The notes below the pieces were generated by a model. That model was not told the DNA's origin, did no database searches, and saw only the letters and a list, made by a program, of their open reading frames with translations. This document shows, piece after piece, positions 36,167 through 46,286 of a stretch of DNA of 46,441 nt. The translations under genes and the position numbers were made by a program. The number at the start of each line of letters is the position of its first letter. Position 1 is the first letter of the stretch. The DNA comes from a virus. The stretch is taken from IMG/VR virus record IMGVR_UViG_3300025849_000065, positions 1-46,441 of that record, one strand, 5' to 3'.

Positions 36167-39100
36167 CTATGTCAATGCGAGACCGCGATAATCTTTTAGC
36201 GTTGGGGCATTGTGTATGTTTGGCGAGAGTAAATCAATACGAATTTGGAATCTCTTGAATCCTTCAAACACTCCGCTTTGTGATGTATAAGTTAGAGGAC
36301 CACTTACAACACCGCCTGTTTTATTTACGTCTTTAATTCTATATTTAAATTCTCGGTAATCACGCAAGTTTGATATTGTAGAATAAGATCCTACTCCTTC
36401 AAACTTTTCTAATTCAGTCCATGATAATCTATCGAAATCATCGAAGTCATATTGATTCTGAGCTTTAATATAAACTTTAATATCTGTTCCTGCTGGACGA
36501 TATGCAGAAAGGATTAAGTTGAAATCTTCAGCATCAAGATCTTCTGCCAATTCAATTTTCTTACTGATATATTTTGCAGTTGTATCAGAGTCATTTGTAA
36601 TCTTATATTGATAGGCAATAAGTTTAGATGCTTCAATATCAATGAATGGAGTAGATGTTACATTACTTCCGTTAGACATTGCTACATCTATCGTGAATGC
36701 TTTAACACCGGCAGGATCATTTGATTTACTGTAAAGAACTACGCCTTTCTCTGCGAAATAGTTGTTATCATTAAACTGCATTGGCTTCAAGTAAGTAGTT
36801 GCTGTATCACTAGGAGGTACAAAAGTTCCTGATAGTGTAGTTCTTGAAGTTGAATCATTAGCCTTCATAATCATAGGTTGGATATAACTTAAATTAATAT
36901 CGTTAATAGCAGAAACATTTGCTGTTGAAGCACTATCAAGACCAACTAAGTTTGTACTAACACTAAATTGTTTTGATGTAGTTGCAGAAGAATGAGCAAT
37001 ATGACATTCGTAAGGATTTCTTTGAACATCATATAAATCCAATTCACCAGCAACGACAGGCATATGAGTACCTGCTCCAGAGAACGAAGGCGGAGTTTCT
37101 AATATAGCCGTAGTGGCATTTGTGATTGAGGCAATCTTATGTATTTGTATTTTAGCAGTAGAAGTATTTACAATTCTTATATAATCACCAGCAGCATAAA
37201 CTGTATCGAGCGCTTGGCCACCTGTTATTGTTTTAGAACCTGCGGCAGTAGTAATACCAGTATCAGCAGGTGTGGATAATAATTGATAAACTAATTCACC
37301 AGGTGTAAACCTTCCTGTAATATTACTTAATGTAAGGAACTCATGATTTGCGTTTGTTAATTTAACAGTACCTGATGAGGAATTAAAGTTATGTCTTCTT
37401 ATAGTAAATTTAATATCTTCGTCTTGATATGATTTCCAAGCAGAGTTATTAGTTGAAGTAAATAGAACACCGTCGCCCCAATCCTGAGTGATAGCAGAAC
37501 CTTTTGTTGCTCCAGGTGTTAAATCAATTCCACCAACTTTAGAAGTATAAATTAAGTAATTAGGATCTGATGCATCAGGTTGTACTACAATTGCGTATTC
37601 TTTTTCTACATCTAATCTTACAGGCGCCTCAAAGGTAAACGTTGTTGCCGAAGAAGCATCTTCAGAAGTATTTACATCAGCAGGTAATTTATGAACATTT
37701 GCGAATGGCAAGATTCTGTTTGTTGGGTAACCATTTACAACTTCTCTGATCTGTAATGATACACCATTTAATGGAGATGAATCATCACTACCTGAACCTG
37801 TTTGAGTTGGTTTACGACGGAAGTATACATCAATATTAGATAAGTAAACTGAGTTAGAACCTGCACCCATACCTTTCTTAACGAAGAATGTTTGTGCAAG
37901 TGGATCTCTACCTCGAATACGTCGAGCAACGTTTCTTGTTGTTACTGTTGTATTCACATCAAAGTTTGGAGATCTTGTTGAAGTTGTTAAACTTGTTTTC
38001 TCAACACTGAAGTTATATGCTCGATAAGTAACAAATCCTTTACTTGTTGAAGCAGAATCAATACTGTTATAAGCAGATACATCGGCAATTTCTAATACTC
38101 TATCACCTACATAGAATGTTTCGGCAGGCAAGTGGAATACAGCTCTTAGTACACCGTTTGCGTCCGTAGTAACTGTAGCACCTTTATCACCGTACCTACC
38201 AACTTCTCCAACTGAATCAGCTGTAATTGATCCTGGCATTACGTGTGCATTTACATCAACGCCATCAAAGAAGAAGTAATGTCTTTGATTAGGTCTTAAT
38301 CCTGACATATAAACTTTGATATCTCTCGATGCCATATAAGGTTGGAATCTAAAGTCGGAAACAAATTCACCAACGAACGATTCTGTTGTTCTTGAACTAT
38401 CAATGGTAATTTCGCTTGATCTTGTTGTGATAGTTGTTACTTCAGTTCCTGCACCACGTCTTCCTCGACGACCAGGATCACCTTCAAACACTCTTGACGA
38501 AGATGTATCGGTCATAGGTAAGAATGCTTGAATCTCATCAATAAATTCTTGGAACGGAGTAGTTAGATCAATATCAATAGAAGCAGGATTAACTGTTGTA
38601 TCATAAGCAGCATCGTAAGGTGGAGATATAACTCCATCACCTACATACTTATAGAAGTTACTTACACAGTTTCTAAAGTTCGATGCATACGGTTGATTAA
38701 TAACCTCAACGTTTGAATTCCTTCCTACAGTTGCTACCTTAGCATCAGAAGTAGATGGGAATATTGAAGAACCTGTTGCTGAATCATATACCAAATCTAA
38801 TGGGAATGTTTTCAACGAAGGAGTAAGTATCTTTTGATTAAATGGTACCGCAGCATTAAACTGTGGATGACTGATTTCTGATAACTGTAAATTGTTAAAA
38901 GGATCTACAACGAAACCATTCTTGAATCTGTTTAAACCATTCTCATCGCGCACAACTAAGTTATCAGTTTCTGATTCTAATTGATTCAATGAAATATAGT
39001 ATGCCATGTTATCAATCTTCTTTTCAAGATCGTGCATATCTTTCATTGTATAATTCTTAATACCTGTTGCTCTTGGTTTAATTGCATAACCAGGTTTACG

Positions 39101-41599
39101 AAGAACATCAGACTGTTTCTTAGACAGCGCAGGATAAGTTGGAATTTCTACATTTGCGATTGCCAACTGATCTGTTGTAAGCTTTGGTGGTACAGGATTT
39201 TTCTGTTCTTCACCTTTAATGATAACAATATCACCATAAGAATCGCAAGCAATTGTATCAATTCTTGATAGGTAATGTTCTATACTTGTTTGTAATGATT
39301 GCTGTGCAGCAGGAACCAACGCAGCTCCTTTGTCACTAAACGATAGACTATTGAAACCAACCTGAGTTGAAATCGTTGGAGCATTACCTGAATTCGCCAA
39401 ATAATTTGCAGCTGCATCTTTATTAACATGTGGTCTGAAGTCAAACGAATCTCTTAAGTTATATACTTGGCCTGACTCTGACGTGTAAGAAGGAATATCA
39501 AACTTACTTAAAGTATTTGGATAACTATTAATTGTAAAGAAGTATTTACCAGTTGAAGTATTTACCTCAAAGCATTGCAGATTAACCGTCATAACACCAC
39601 TTGGCTCAGGACGTCCTTCAATATATTCTACATAAGATAGATCGTAATAAGTATCTTTCTGATTCTCTTTTAATCTAAAGCTACTTGTAAAATCTTCTCC
39701 TGCTGCATCTGTAATACTTACAATTTTAAATACATCTGGGAAACCTAAACTATATTGTGTTTTAACGTTTGAGTAACTAAACTTAACATAAGTATCACGT
39801 AATGTTTTAGCATAAGGTGAAATACCACCCGATGAACCAACCTGTCTTTTATTATAAAATACTTCTACTGAACCACTCAAACCACTATCACAAATAATAT
39901 TAAGTTGTGAATTATTCAAAGCAGTAGTAGTACTTATAACAGGATATGTTGTTCCTGCCAAGTTAACTCGAATATCGTCGTTAAGACAATTAAAATCTTC
40001 GCCTGGTCCTGCGGTTAATGTGATCGTGCCTGTTGTCGCAGTTCCTGTATTTTGAAATCTACAAGGAATAAGAGTATTTGATGTTGCGAACGTTCCATTA
40101 ATACCAGAATCAAAGATTAATGCCTTTCTTCCTGTTTCTTTAATAACAGGTGAACCGATACCATTTGTTCTTATAGGTACATCACCACTACCATCTGATA
40201 ATTTGGTAATGTCTTTAATAGCTTGAGCACCGTTATATACAGCAGAGTGAATATAGATTCTTTTGTCTGTTATGTTTTGTACTGCAACTCCACCAACTGA
40301 AGCACTTCCTGATGTTTGCGCATCTGCGGTTGAAAGAATGCCTAAATTCAAATAACCTTGCGAATTACTTGTGGTGTCAATCTCAAAATAGTTTCCATAT
40401 TCCATTGAAACGTTTTGATTATTAACTGTTTCGGTTTGTCCTATTTGATCTATTTGGAATGAACGTTCACCAGAATTTTCTACTCTATAACCTTTTACAT
40501 ATGCTGTACCAGGCCCGACGACACATTGTACTTCACTATTGGCAGCACCACTAGGAATACGATCATCAGTAGTTATTGGGAATGTTTCTAAAATATAATT
40601 ACCAGATTCTTCATAGGTACGTCGAGCCATCTCTTCGCCCAATACGTTGTATTGAGAAACGTCTCTTACAGTAATTGCATTACCATTTTGATAACGAGCC
40701 AATGTAAAGAAGTCTGAATTCTGAGTTCCGTCTGAAGTTTCCAATACTGTTAATGTAGGAACAAGTTTTAATCTGTCTGCACCTGGGGCATTTTCATTCT
40801 TAGAACCGTTTGCATTATCGTATAGGCTGTTATCTTGTAGGTTATTAATTAATCTTTCTGCTACTAAATAACCAACTGATTTATTATCGGCAACGTTAGT
40901 ATACTTTTCAACAACTAATCTTTGTTCTGCTGTAAATATAAAATGGCCTTTCTGAAATATAATGCCAGGAGCAGCTTCGATACCGAATGCTCTACCAACA
41001 TGTGGATTTCCTACTGAAGGTGAACCGTATACCGCAAGACCTGTATTAATAACAGTGTCAATAGATAAGGCTTCGTTTGTGGTTCCTCTTAAATATTTGA
41101 ATCTTGTTACAACTAACGCTTCACCAGCTTGAAATTGAGTTTGACCTGCCAAACCAATGTTAGTGTAGTTAATAAAGAAAGTATTTAGATTTGGTGGTCT
41201 TGTTTGAAATCCTTTAGAAGCCTGAACGATTTCTGCTTTCAGTCCGGACGATTGTCCTTTTACCTGATAAACATAGTCAAGTTCTACTTCTTGACCTGCT
41301 AATACTTCAACCGCAGGTGTGCTGATATATGACTCTGCGTTAAATCCAGTTGGGCCGTCATTTAGTTTTACAAATTGAAGATCATCAAGTTCTGTAAAGT
41401 TACATCCTTTTACAATTGAACCTTCTTTGAAAATATTATCTCCAAATGACTCAACCTGATTTTGAAGCATAGTCTGGAGTTGTGTAAGTTCTCTTGCCTG
41501 TATCGCGTACCCAGGCTTGAACATAACTCGATAGAATTGCTTCTCGGCATCATAGTCATCGAAGTATGGTGCTTGGTTTAAGTTTTTATTAATAGGCAT
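36167..41599 (-). CDS. DUF4815-domain virion structural protein
   Basis: An 1810-aa protein with the typical DUF4815 opening: PYFDDYDAEKQFYRVMF, then a GYAIQARELTQLQTMLQNQ segment and FKEGSIVKGC. This family occurs in T4-like marine phages beside baseplate genes and is thought to be a baseplate or fibre-attachment component. DUF4815 appears to fill roughly the first third. The second half has a beta-rich region with the DPLAQTFFV motif near residue 1231, followed by NGVSLQIREVVNGYPT and an EYAIVVQPD segment, a combination I associate with virion structural proteins of cyanophages. An AAGGA ribosome site precedes the ATG, and only 15 nt separate it from gp8. The precise position in the particle is not shown by the sequence. 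Confidence 0.8.
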   Translation of the reverse strand: MPINKNLNQAPYFDDYDAEKQFYRVMFKPGYAIQARELTQLQTMLQNQVESFGDNIFKEGSIVKGCNFTELDDLQFVKLNDGPTGFNAESYISTPAVEVLAGQEVELDYVYQVKGQSSGLKAEIVQASKGFQTRPPNLNTFFINYTNIGLAGQTQFQAGEALVVTRFKYLRGTTNEALSIDTVINTGLAVYGSPSVGNPHVGRAFGIEAAPGIIFQKGHFIFTAEQRLVVEKYTNVADNKSVGYLVAERLINNLQDNSLYDNANGSKNENAPGADRLKLVPTLTVLETSDGTQNSDFFTLARYQNGNAITVRDVSQYNVLGEEMARRTYEESGNYILETFPITTDDRIPSGAANSEVQCVVGPGTAYVKGYRVENSGERSFQIDQIGQTETVNNQNVSMEYGNYFEIDTTSNSQGYLNLGILSTADAQTSGSASVGGVAVQNITDKRIYIHSAVYNGAQAIKDITKLSDGSGDVPIRTNGIGSPVIKETGRKALIFDSGINGTFATSNTLIPCRFQNTGTATTGTITLTAGPGEDFNCLNDDIRVNLAGTTYPVISTTTALNNSQLNIICDSGLSGSVEVFYNKRQVGSSGGISPYAKTLRDTYVKFSYSNVKTQYSLGFPDVFKIVSITDAAGEDFTSSFRLKENQKDTYYDLSYVEYIEGRPEPSGVMTVNLQCFEVNTSTGKYFFTINSYPNTLSKFDIPSYTSESGQVYNLRDSFDFRPHVNKDAAANYLANSGNAPTISTQVGFNSLSFSDKGAALVPAAQQSLQTSIEHYLSRIDTIACDSYGDIVIIKGEEQKNPVPPKLTTDQLAIANVEIPTYPALSKKQSDVLRKPGYAIKPRATGIKNYTMKDMHDLEKKIDNMAYYISLNQLESETDNLVVRDENGLNRFKNGFVVDPFNNLQLSEISHPQFNAAVPFNQKILTPSLKTFPLDLVYDSATGSSIFPSTSDAKVATVGRNSNVEVINQPYASNFRNCVSNFYKYVGDGVISPPYDAAYDTTVNPASIDIDLTTPFQEFIDEIQAFLPMTDTSSSRVFEGDPGRRGRRGAGTEVTTITTRSSEITIDSSRTTESFVGEFVSDFRFQPYMASRDIKVYMSGLRPNQRHYFFFDGVDVNAHVMPGSITADSVGEVGRYGDKGATVTTDANGVLRAVFHLPAETFYVGDRVLEIADVSAYNSIDSASTSKGFVTYRAYNFSVEKTSLTTSTRSPNFDVNTTVTTRNVARRIRGRDPLAQTFFVKKGMGAGSNSVYLSNIDVYFRRKPTQTGSGSDDSSPLNGVSLQIREVVNGYPTNRILPFANVHKLPADVNTSEDASSATTFTFEAPVRLDVEKEYAIVVQPDASDPNYLIYTSKVGGIDLTPGATKGSAITQDWGDGVLFTSTNNSAWKSYQDEDIKFTIRRHNFNSSSGTVKLTNANHEFLTLSNITGRFTPGELVYQLLSTPADTGITTAAGSKTITGGQALDTVYAAGDYIRIVNTSTAKIQIHKIASITNATTAILETPPSFSGAGTHMPVVAGELDLYDVQRNPYECHIAHSSATTSKQFSVSTNLVGLDSASTANVSAINDINLSYIQPMIMKANDSTSRTTLSGTFVPPSDTATTYLKPMQFNDNNYFAEKGVVLYSKSNDPAGVKAFTIDVAMSNGSNVTSTPFIDIEASKLIAYQYKITNDSDTTAKYISKKIELAEDLDAEDFNLILSAYRPAGTDIKVYIKAQNQYDFDDFDRLSWTELEKFEGVGSYSTISNLRDYREFKYRIKDVNKTGGVVSGPLTYTSQSGVFEGFKRFQIRIDLLSPNIHNAPTLKDYRGLALT

Positions 41600-41614
41600 C
41601 TTTACTTACGTTCC

Positions 41615-43594
41615 TTAAAATTCCAGTACAAATTTAAATTCTTCTCTTGAGAGGTCGGTTCTTGCTAATGGGAAGAAGTCCTCCATGAAGTACACTTCGC
41701 CTGTTCTCTGTTTGTAATCCGAATAGATAACATTATCTGCTATAGGATTATTTATTGTTATTCTCTGACCAGTATTTGAGGTAATTGCCAGATTTGGATT
41801 AAATGATGTATCTCCATTACCAACCAGGGCATTATTTCTATATGGTCCTACGTATTCTGCTAAAAATACTGTATTTGAAGTTTCATCAATCTCGTGTATT
41901 TGAGCTTGGAATACAATATCGTTATTTACATCAACTTGCGTGATTGTACTATTTGCGTTTAATCTTCCATAATCATCTGTTATAATCGCAATTCTATTAT
42001 CGAAGACATCAGGTTCAGTTGCGGTATTTGCTTGTCCGCTTCTCCATGTTGGTATACCTGACATATCTTTAAATGTTGGACTTCTTACAATACCAATACA
42101 GCCGTATGTATTCTTATCACCAATTTTTGTATTGTCGTCTGCTGTAATATAAGCATACATTGAAAAATGTTTACATCTAAATTCATCTAATAAATTATAA
42201 GCATGGCCACCTTTCGGTTCAATGATAGGTTGAATGGTTGCTCTTACATCTGCTGATTCAGTACCACCTGGGTTGAAATCAATAAGAGGATCCACAACTT
42301 CCGCAATAGCGTTATTATATCCTGTGCCTTTATTTAAAAGAATAATTTTATTAATACCACCATTATCAATTTCAGGTACTGCTACCGCCCCATCTCCATC
42401 ACCGCTTATTTTAACGCGTGGGAAGATTTTAATATTTGCATTAATCGTTGCTGTTGATACCATGAAGTCTGTTAAACCTTTCCATGTACCACCTGACACA
42501 TATCCGCCAAAACCAGTGCCATCAAGATCTGTTGTTAATAATGCATCTGATTTCAATTGAAATGTATCTGCGTTCACAACTTGTACATAAAAAGTTGTTG
42601 CAGCAAGTGTATCTGTGTCTGCTTCATTTACATTTAATTCTGACATACCAACAACATTTCTAAATGTAATTGGTTGACCATTCACTAAGTTATGAGATGT
42701 TGATGTAATTACGACAGGAGATGCTTGAGTTGCATTCTCTACGTTACCACGTCTTGGATTTGATAATTCTTCGCCAACGGTAATTTCCGCTAGGCCATTG
42801 CCTTGAATTAGTTTATAAGCTTTGATTTCAAATAGATTCGTAACACTTGAACTTGGGTTTGTAGCATAGAAGAATTGACCTGTATAGTAATTTTCTGTTG
42901 CTTGCCAATCTTGCTCCTTTGGATCAATTTCTAATTTAACATTACCGTGAGAATTGGCTCCACCAACTCTGCCAGGAATTGACTTTATAAGGCCGTTCTT
43001 TTCTTCATATCCATTATTGACAATAGCATTAGTAACTTGAATCTCAGATATACCACCGCCGTAAACCTCCGCTGGGTTAACAGCTGCAGTAGGATCAATT
43101 GGAATATAACCTAAAGCATTATAGGCCTCGAATTGTAATGTAGTGAGACGATACATATACTTCCATACATAACCGTCGGCAGTTTCATAAATTTGATTTA
43201 CGTTGGCTGCATCAAAAGTAGGTGGTGCTTGTGAACCAACACCTTCGTTATTATTAAGGCACTTATAAACTCTGTAATCATCAGTGTCGTTATCGTTAGG
43301 TCCGACTACGGCATAAAAGTTTAAACCATCAAGATCTATTTTATCATCGTATTCAGAATATACAACACCTCGTTGCCAAGGGTAATACTTTATCATAAAG
43401 TTAATATCTTGATTACGTATCTTTTTAGCAAATAATGTTTTTTCTAGAAACTCATTTTGAGAAGTAGCAGAATCAATTGGCTCTATACCACCAATGCTAG
43501 AAACAAACATATAATAGTCATCGTTAGCCTTTGCGTCAGCTATGAATAACTTATTAATGTCTTGGTTAAAATTGTTTGTTAAAATTTCAGGCAT
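41615..43594 (-). CDS. gp8: Baseplate wedge protein, gp8-like
   Basis: This 659-aa protein would be the wedge subunit that links gp10/gp7 and gp6 in the T4 baseplate. Support comes from features I recognise in gp8: a VYKCLNNN segment near residue 110, the following ADGYVWKYMYRL segment (near 140), and a C-terminal end with GEVYFMEDFFPLAR followed by an EEFKFVLEF finish, equivalent to the GEMIYMENR...NILFTF end of T4 gp8. T4 gp8 is 334 residues; this one is about twice that, with extra beta-rich material in the middle, as I recall for marine T4-like phages. It starts with ATG 28 nt after a late-promoter motif and ends just before the DUF4815 gene, whose ribosome site overlaps its stop. Confidence 0.75.
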   Translation of the reverse strand: MPEILTNNFNQDINKLFIADAKANDDYYMFVSSIGGIEPIDSATSQNEFLEKTLFAKKIRNQDINFMIKYYPWQRGVVYSEYDDKIDLDGLNFYAVVGPNDNDTDDYRVYKCLNNNEGVGSQAPPTFDAANVNQIYETADGYVWKYMYRLTTLQFEAYNALGYIPIDPTAAVNPAEVYGGGISEIQVTNAIVNNGYEEKNGLIKSIPGRVGGANSHGNVKLEIDPKEQDWQATENYYTGQFFYATNPSSSVTNLFEIKAYKLIQGNGLAEITVGEELSNPRRGNVENATQASPVVITSTSHNLVNGQPITFRNVVGMSELNVNEADTDTLAATTFYVQVVNADTFQLKSDALLTTDLDGTGFGGYVSGGTWKGLTDFMVSTATINANIKIFPRVKISGDGDGAVAVPEIDNGGINKIILLNKGTGYNNAIAEVVDPLIDFNPGGTESADVRATIQPIIEPKGGHAYNLLDEFRCKHFSMYAYITADDNTKIGDKNTYGCIGIVRSPTFKDMSGIPTWRSGQANTATEPDVFDNRIAIITDDYGRLNANSTITQVDVNNDIVFQAQIHEIDETSNTVFLAEYVGPYRNNALVGNGDTSFNPNLAITSNTGQRITINNPIADNVIYSDYKQRTGEVYFMEDFFPLARTDLSREEFKFVLEF

Positions 43595-43621
43595 TGTTAT
43601 ATAATTCTCTATATTTTAGTT

Positions 43622-43629
43622 TATTTATA
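43622..43629 (-). promoter_or_regulatory. T4-type late promoter motif upstream of gp8-like gene
   Basis: The minus strand reads TATAAATA, an exact match to the T4 late promoter -10-like element read by the phage sigma factor gp55. It lies in the gap after the subtilase stop and 28 nt before the ATG of the gp8-like gene. Position and exact match support a late promoter; activity is inferred. Confidence 0.7.
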
Positions 43630-43638
43630 TCCATTGGA

Positions 43639-46281
43639 CTAACCTCTCTTTCTTATTCTTGGCCTTGGATACACCAGTCCACTTGTAGGTCTTGCTTTTG
43701 CATTTACTTTTGGAAAACTCGCACCAGATTCTGGTCTTTGATTCTTCCACATTAATATTTTATTTGGGGCGCCTTGTAAACTTTCAAAGTCAGTACTACT
43801 ATCAGTTCCAGTATCGTACATTTCACCAGTTGTTGCGTTTGCTTCAAGCCAAGCATTTGCATCAGTTTGAGTTAACCCGGGATTGCTTTCTGCAAGTAAT
43901 GCAACAACTCCAGCTACTTGTGGTGACGCCATGCTTGTTCCGCTAATCTTACTGAGATAATACGAACCGTTTCTAGGATCTTGTACACCGCCAAAACTAC
44001 CTGTTAAAGTTGAACTCACAATACCGCCACCAGCCGCAAAAATATCAACTGCATTACCACAAACTGAGCTCGCTCTTTTGCGGTCATTTTTTTCAATATT
44101 GAGCGCGCCAACATTTAAAGTGGCCGCTTCAAGACCAATGTTTGTGGACCTATGACTTGGTGCACTGGCGGCGGACGTATTTGACCCGCTTCTGAAATAG
44201 ATGTAATTTTCATAATCTTGATCACCAGACTTGACAGTTTTTTGATATGTATTTCCTGCCGAAGTAACTATAATAATACCATCGGCTATTGCATCAGCAA
44301 TATCTGCTCCCCAAGAAGACCCTGCGTATGGAATTTTCCAATTACCATCTGCTGGTACATTTATGCCTCTTGCTTCTAATTCAGCATTAGTTAAATCACT
44401 ACCCTCATCACCGTACTTATCAAAGGTTACTCCTCTATATTTAAATTGTCCAATTCCATCATAACCAGCGTAACCATTAGCGGGCCCGGAGATGTAAACG
44501 TCTTTACTGAGGTAACTACCATAACTGTGATTACTTATTGTAGGATTTCTTCTACCAGTTTCTGAGTTAATTGGTTTTGTATTATGCCATTCACGAATAT
44601 AATCCCAGATAGTTCCAGACTGTAATCCACTTTGACCATGATTCGTAGTGCCACTTAAGGGAGCTTCTAAACTATAAATATTTGCTTCTCTGGCCCAACC
44701 TAACGTATTTCCTGCTACAGTCCCAGCAACATGAACACCATGATTAGTATCAGTCTCATTGCCCATTGTACCATAATTATAAGTTGCGTTTGGGCCTAAT
44801 CCTAATTGATTCGCGAGCGAGAACCAATTAAACGCCTGTACTCTACTTCCGCCAGTTCCATCAGCATTAACGGCAAACTCTGGGTGGGCTTGAGCAGTTG
44901 TTGTAATATGCCCATCAACAATTAATACATCAACATTCTTTCCTGAAGCGGTAATTGTGAGTGGGTTTGTCGCTACAAAAGAATCTCCATCAGAACCCCA
45001 ATTTTTTCCTGTAGTAACATAACCTGATGAGCCTGCTTGTGTAGGATCACCTGAATCACCATCTTGGAATATATTTCGTATTGTTGTTAATGAAGGTTTA
45101 CTAATTACTGGTTTAATGTATGTGTTATGGAATGCATAACCTAATGGATTGTTTGATTGTATACCAGCTTCGGTACGCATATCGTCTGTCCATTCTGGAG
45201 CAAGACTTCCACCATCCCATAAAGCTGTATATTCAAACATACAGAAATTCAATAAGTATAAGTATTCTTTAGCTGCTACTTCAAAAGCATCTGAATCTGT
45301 TTTCCAAGCGTTGGATGGACTTTGATAACCTGAAGGATCCCACTTGCCTGCGTCATAGGCTTCTTCCATTGCCGCATATAAATCACCTGAAGCCCAATCA
45401 CTTGCTAAGTATGCATACAGTTTTATATCGTCTGCTGGTAATCCATGCATATGAAGTGTATGCATTATGTGTTCAATAACTTCCCCTGCGTCTAAATCTC
45501 CATCACCTTGAGTACCAGATGAATTCAAATACCAAACCATATCGTTAGCAACGTGTGTATCAAATAAGTTTGTTAGGTTCCAACTAATAATTCCTGAGTC
45601 AGTTAAAAAGTTTGGAGTATAATCACCCCCACCACCTCTTGCTACTCGTTGTAGTGTTGGTTTGCCTTCATGCCAAGTTCCAGATAAACCTTTTAGATTT
45701 CGTATAAGATTCCTTTGGAGTGTATCATTGATTTGTGACTGGTACTGATTTGGTATTAAAAACAATTCATACATTCGAGCTATTTTTTCTATCCACGCGT
45801 CAGGTACAGCACTTTGACCACCTACAGCACCAGCCGCCATAATTCTTGTACCATTAACAGTAACTTCACGTTTGAAGAAATCACTACCATCGCCAGTCAC
45901 ATCTGCAATTGAGCCACTATAAAGATCTGTGCTAGGAATATCATCGCCTAACACATGTTTATATAAACCCCAATTCTTATCTGTAGTATTTGGAATAAAG
46001 TTATCTCTTTCAAAAGTTCCGCCTACTCCAAATCCATCATAACTACCTTGCGCTGATCTAATATGGTTTGCCGATTTAACATCCCATACTCGCGGATCTT
46101 GTTTTAATTCAATCACCTCTTCAGGTGTTAACATATAATGAGTATTACGACTTATTGGTCTTCTTAATTCTACATTAACTGCTCTATCAGGAATATAAAG
46201 ATCGCCACCAGGCGTTTCCATATCATTATAGAAATCGTCTAGGTCTTCCTTATTGTGAAGAGTGATCACATATTCTTGCAT
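43639..46281 (-). CDS. Subtilisin-like serine protease (S8 family), large N-terminal insertion
   Basis: An 880-aa protein with the full subtilase signature: Asp456 in IVDGHI, His514 in HGVHVAG, oxyanion Asn677 in TSAGNTY and nucleophile Ser783 in SGTSMASPQVAG. Residues 1 to about 75 resemble an I9-type propeptide, ending in a DPRVWDV segment like that of known inhibitors. Between this and the catalytic domain lie some 330 residues I do not recognise, with a His cluster at 271-279 (EHIMHTLHMHG) and an acidic GDGDLDAGE stretch just before it. The C-terminus is basic (RPRIRKRG). No signal peptide or membrane segment is evident. It sits directly upstream of the gp8-like gene, so it may be virion-associated, processing structural proteins or acting on host surface protein; that role is inferred. 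The protease assignment is firm, the substrate unknown. Confidence 0.9.
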   Translation of the reverse strand: MQEYVITLHNKEDLDDFYNDMETPGGDLYIPDRAVNVELRRPISRNTHYMLTPEEVIELKQDPRVWDVKSANHIRSAQGSYDGFGVGGTFERDNFIPNTTDKNWGLYKHVLGDDIPSTDLYSGSIADVTGDGSDFFKREVTVNGTRIMAAGAVGGQSAVPDAWIEKIARMYELFLIPNQYQSQINDTLQRNLIRNLKGLSGTWHEGKPTLQRVARGGGGDYTPNFLTDSGIISWNLTNLFDTHVANDMVWYLNSSGTQGDGDLDAGEVIEHIMHTLHMHGLPADDIKLYAYLASDWASGDLYAAMEEAYDAGKWDPSGYQSPSNAWKTDSDAFEVAAKEYLYLLNFCMFEYTALWDGGSLAPEWTDDMRTEAGIQSNNPLGYAFHNTYIKPVISKPSLTTIRNIFQDGDSGDPTQAGSSGYVTTGKNWGSDGDSFVATNPLTITASGKNVDVLIVDGHITTTAQAHPEFAVNADGTGGSRVQAFNWFSLANQLGLGPNATYNYGTMGNETDTNHGVHVAGTVAGNTLGWAREANIYSLEAPLSGTTNHGQSGLQSGTIWDYIREWHNTKPINSETGRRNPTISNHSYGSYLSKDVYISGPANGYAGYDGIGQFKYRGVTFDKYGDEGSDLTNAELEARGINVPADGNWKIPYAGSSWGADIADAIADGIIIVTSAGNTYQKTVKSGDQDYENYIYFRSGSNTSAASAPSHRSTNIGLEAATLNVGALNIEKNDRKRASSVCGNAVDIFAAGGGIVSSTLTGSFGGVQDPRNGSYYLSKISGTSMASPQVAGVVALLAESNPGLTQTDANAWLEANATTGEMYDTGTDSSTDFESLQGAPNKILMWKNQRPESGASFPKVNAKARPTSGLVYPRPRIRKRG

Positions 46282-46286
46282 TTAAT

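Noticed and set aside
45430-45480. Zinc metalloprotease motif HExxH in the subtilase insertion
   Set aside because: The segment reads EHIMHTLHMHG; the required Glu after the first His is missing, so only a possible metal site can be claimed.
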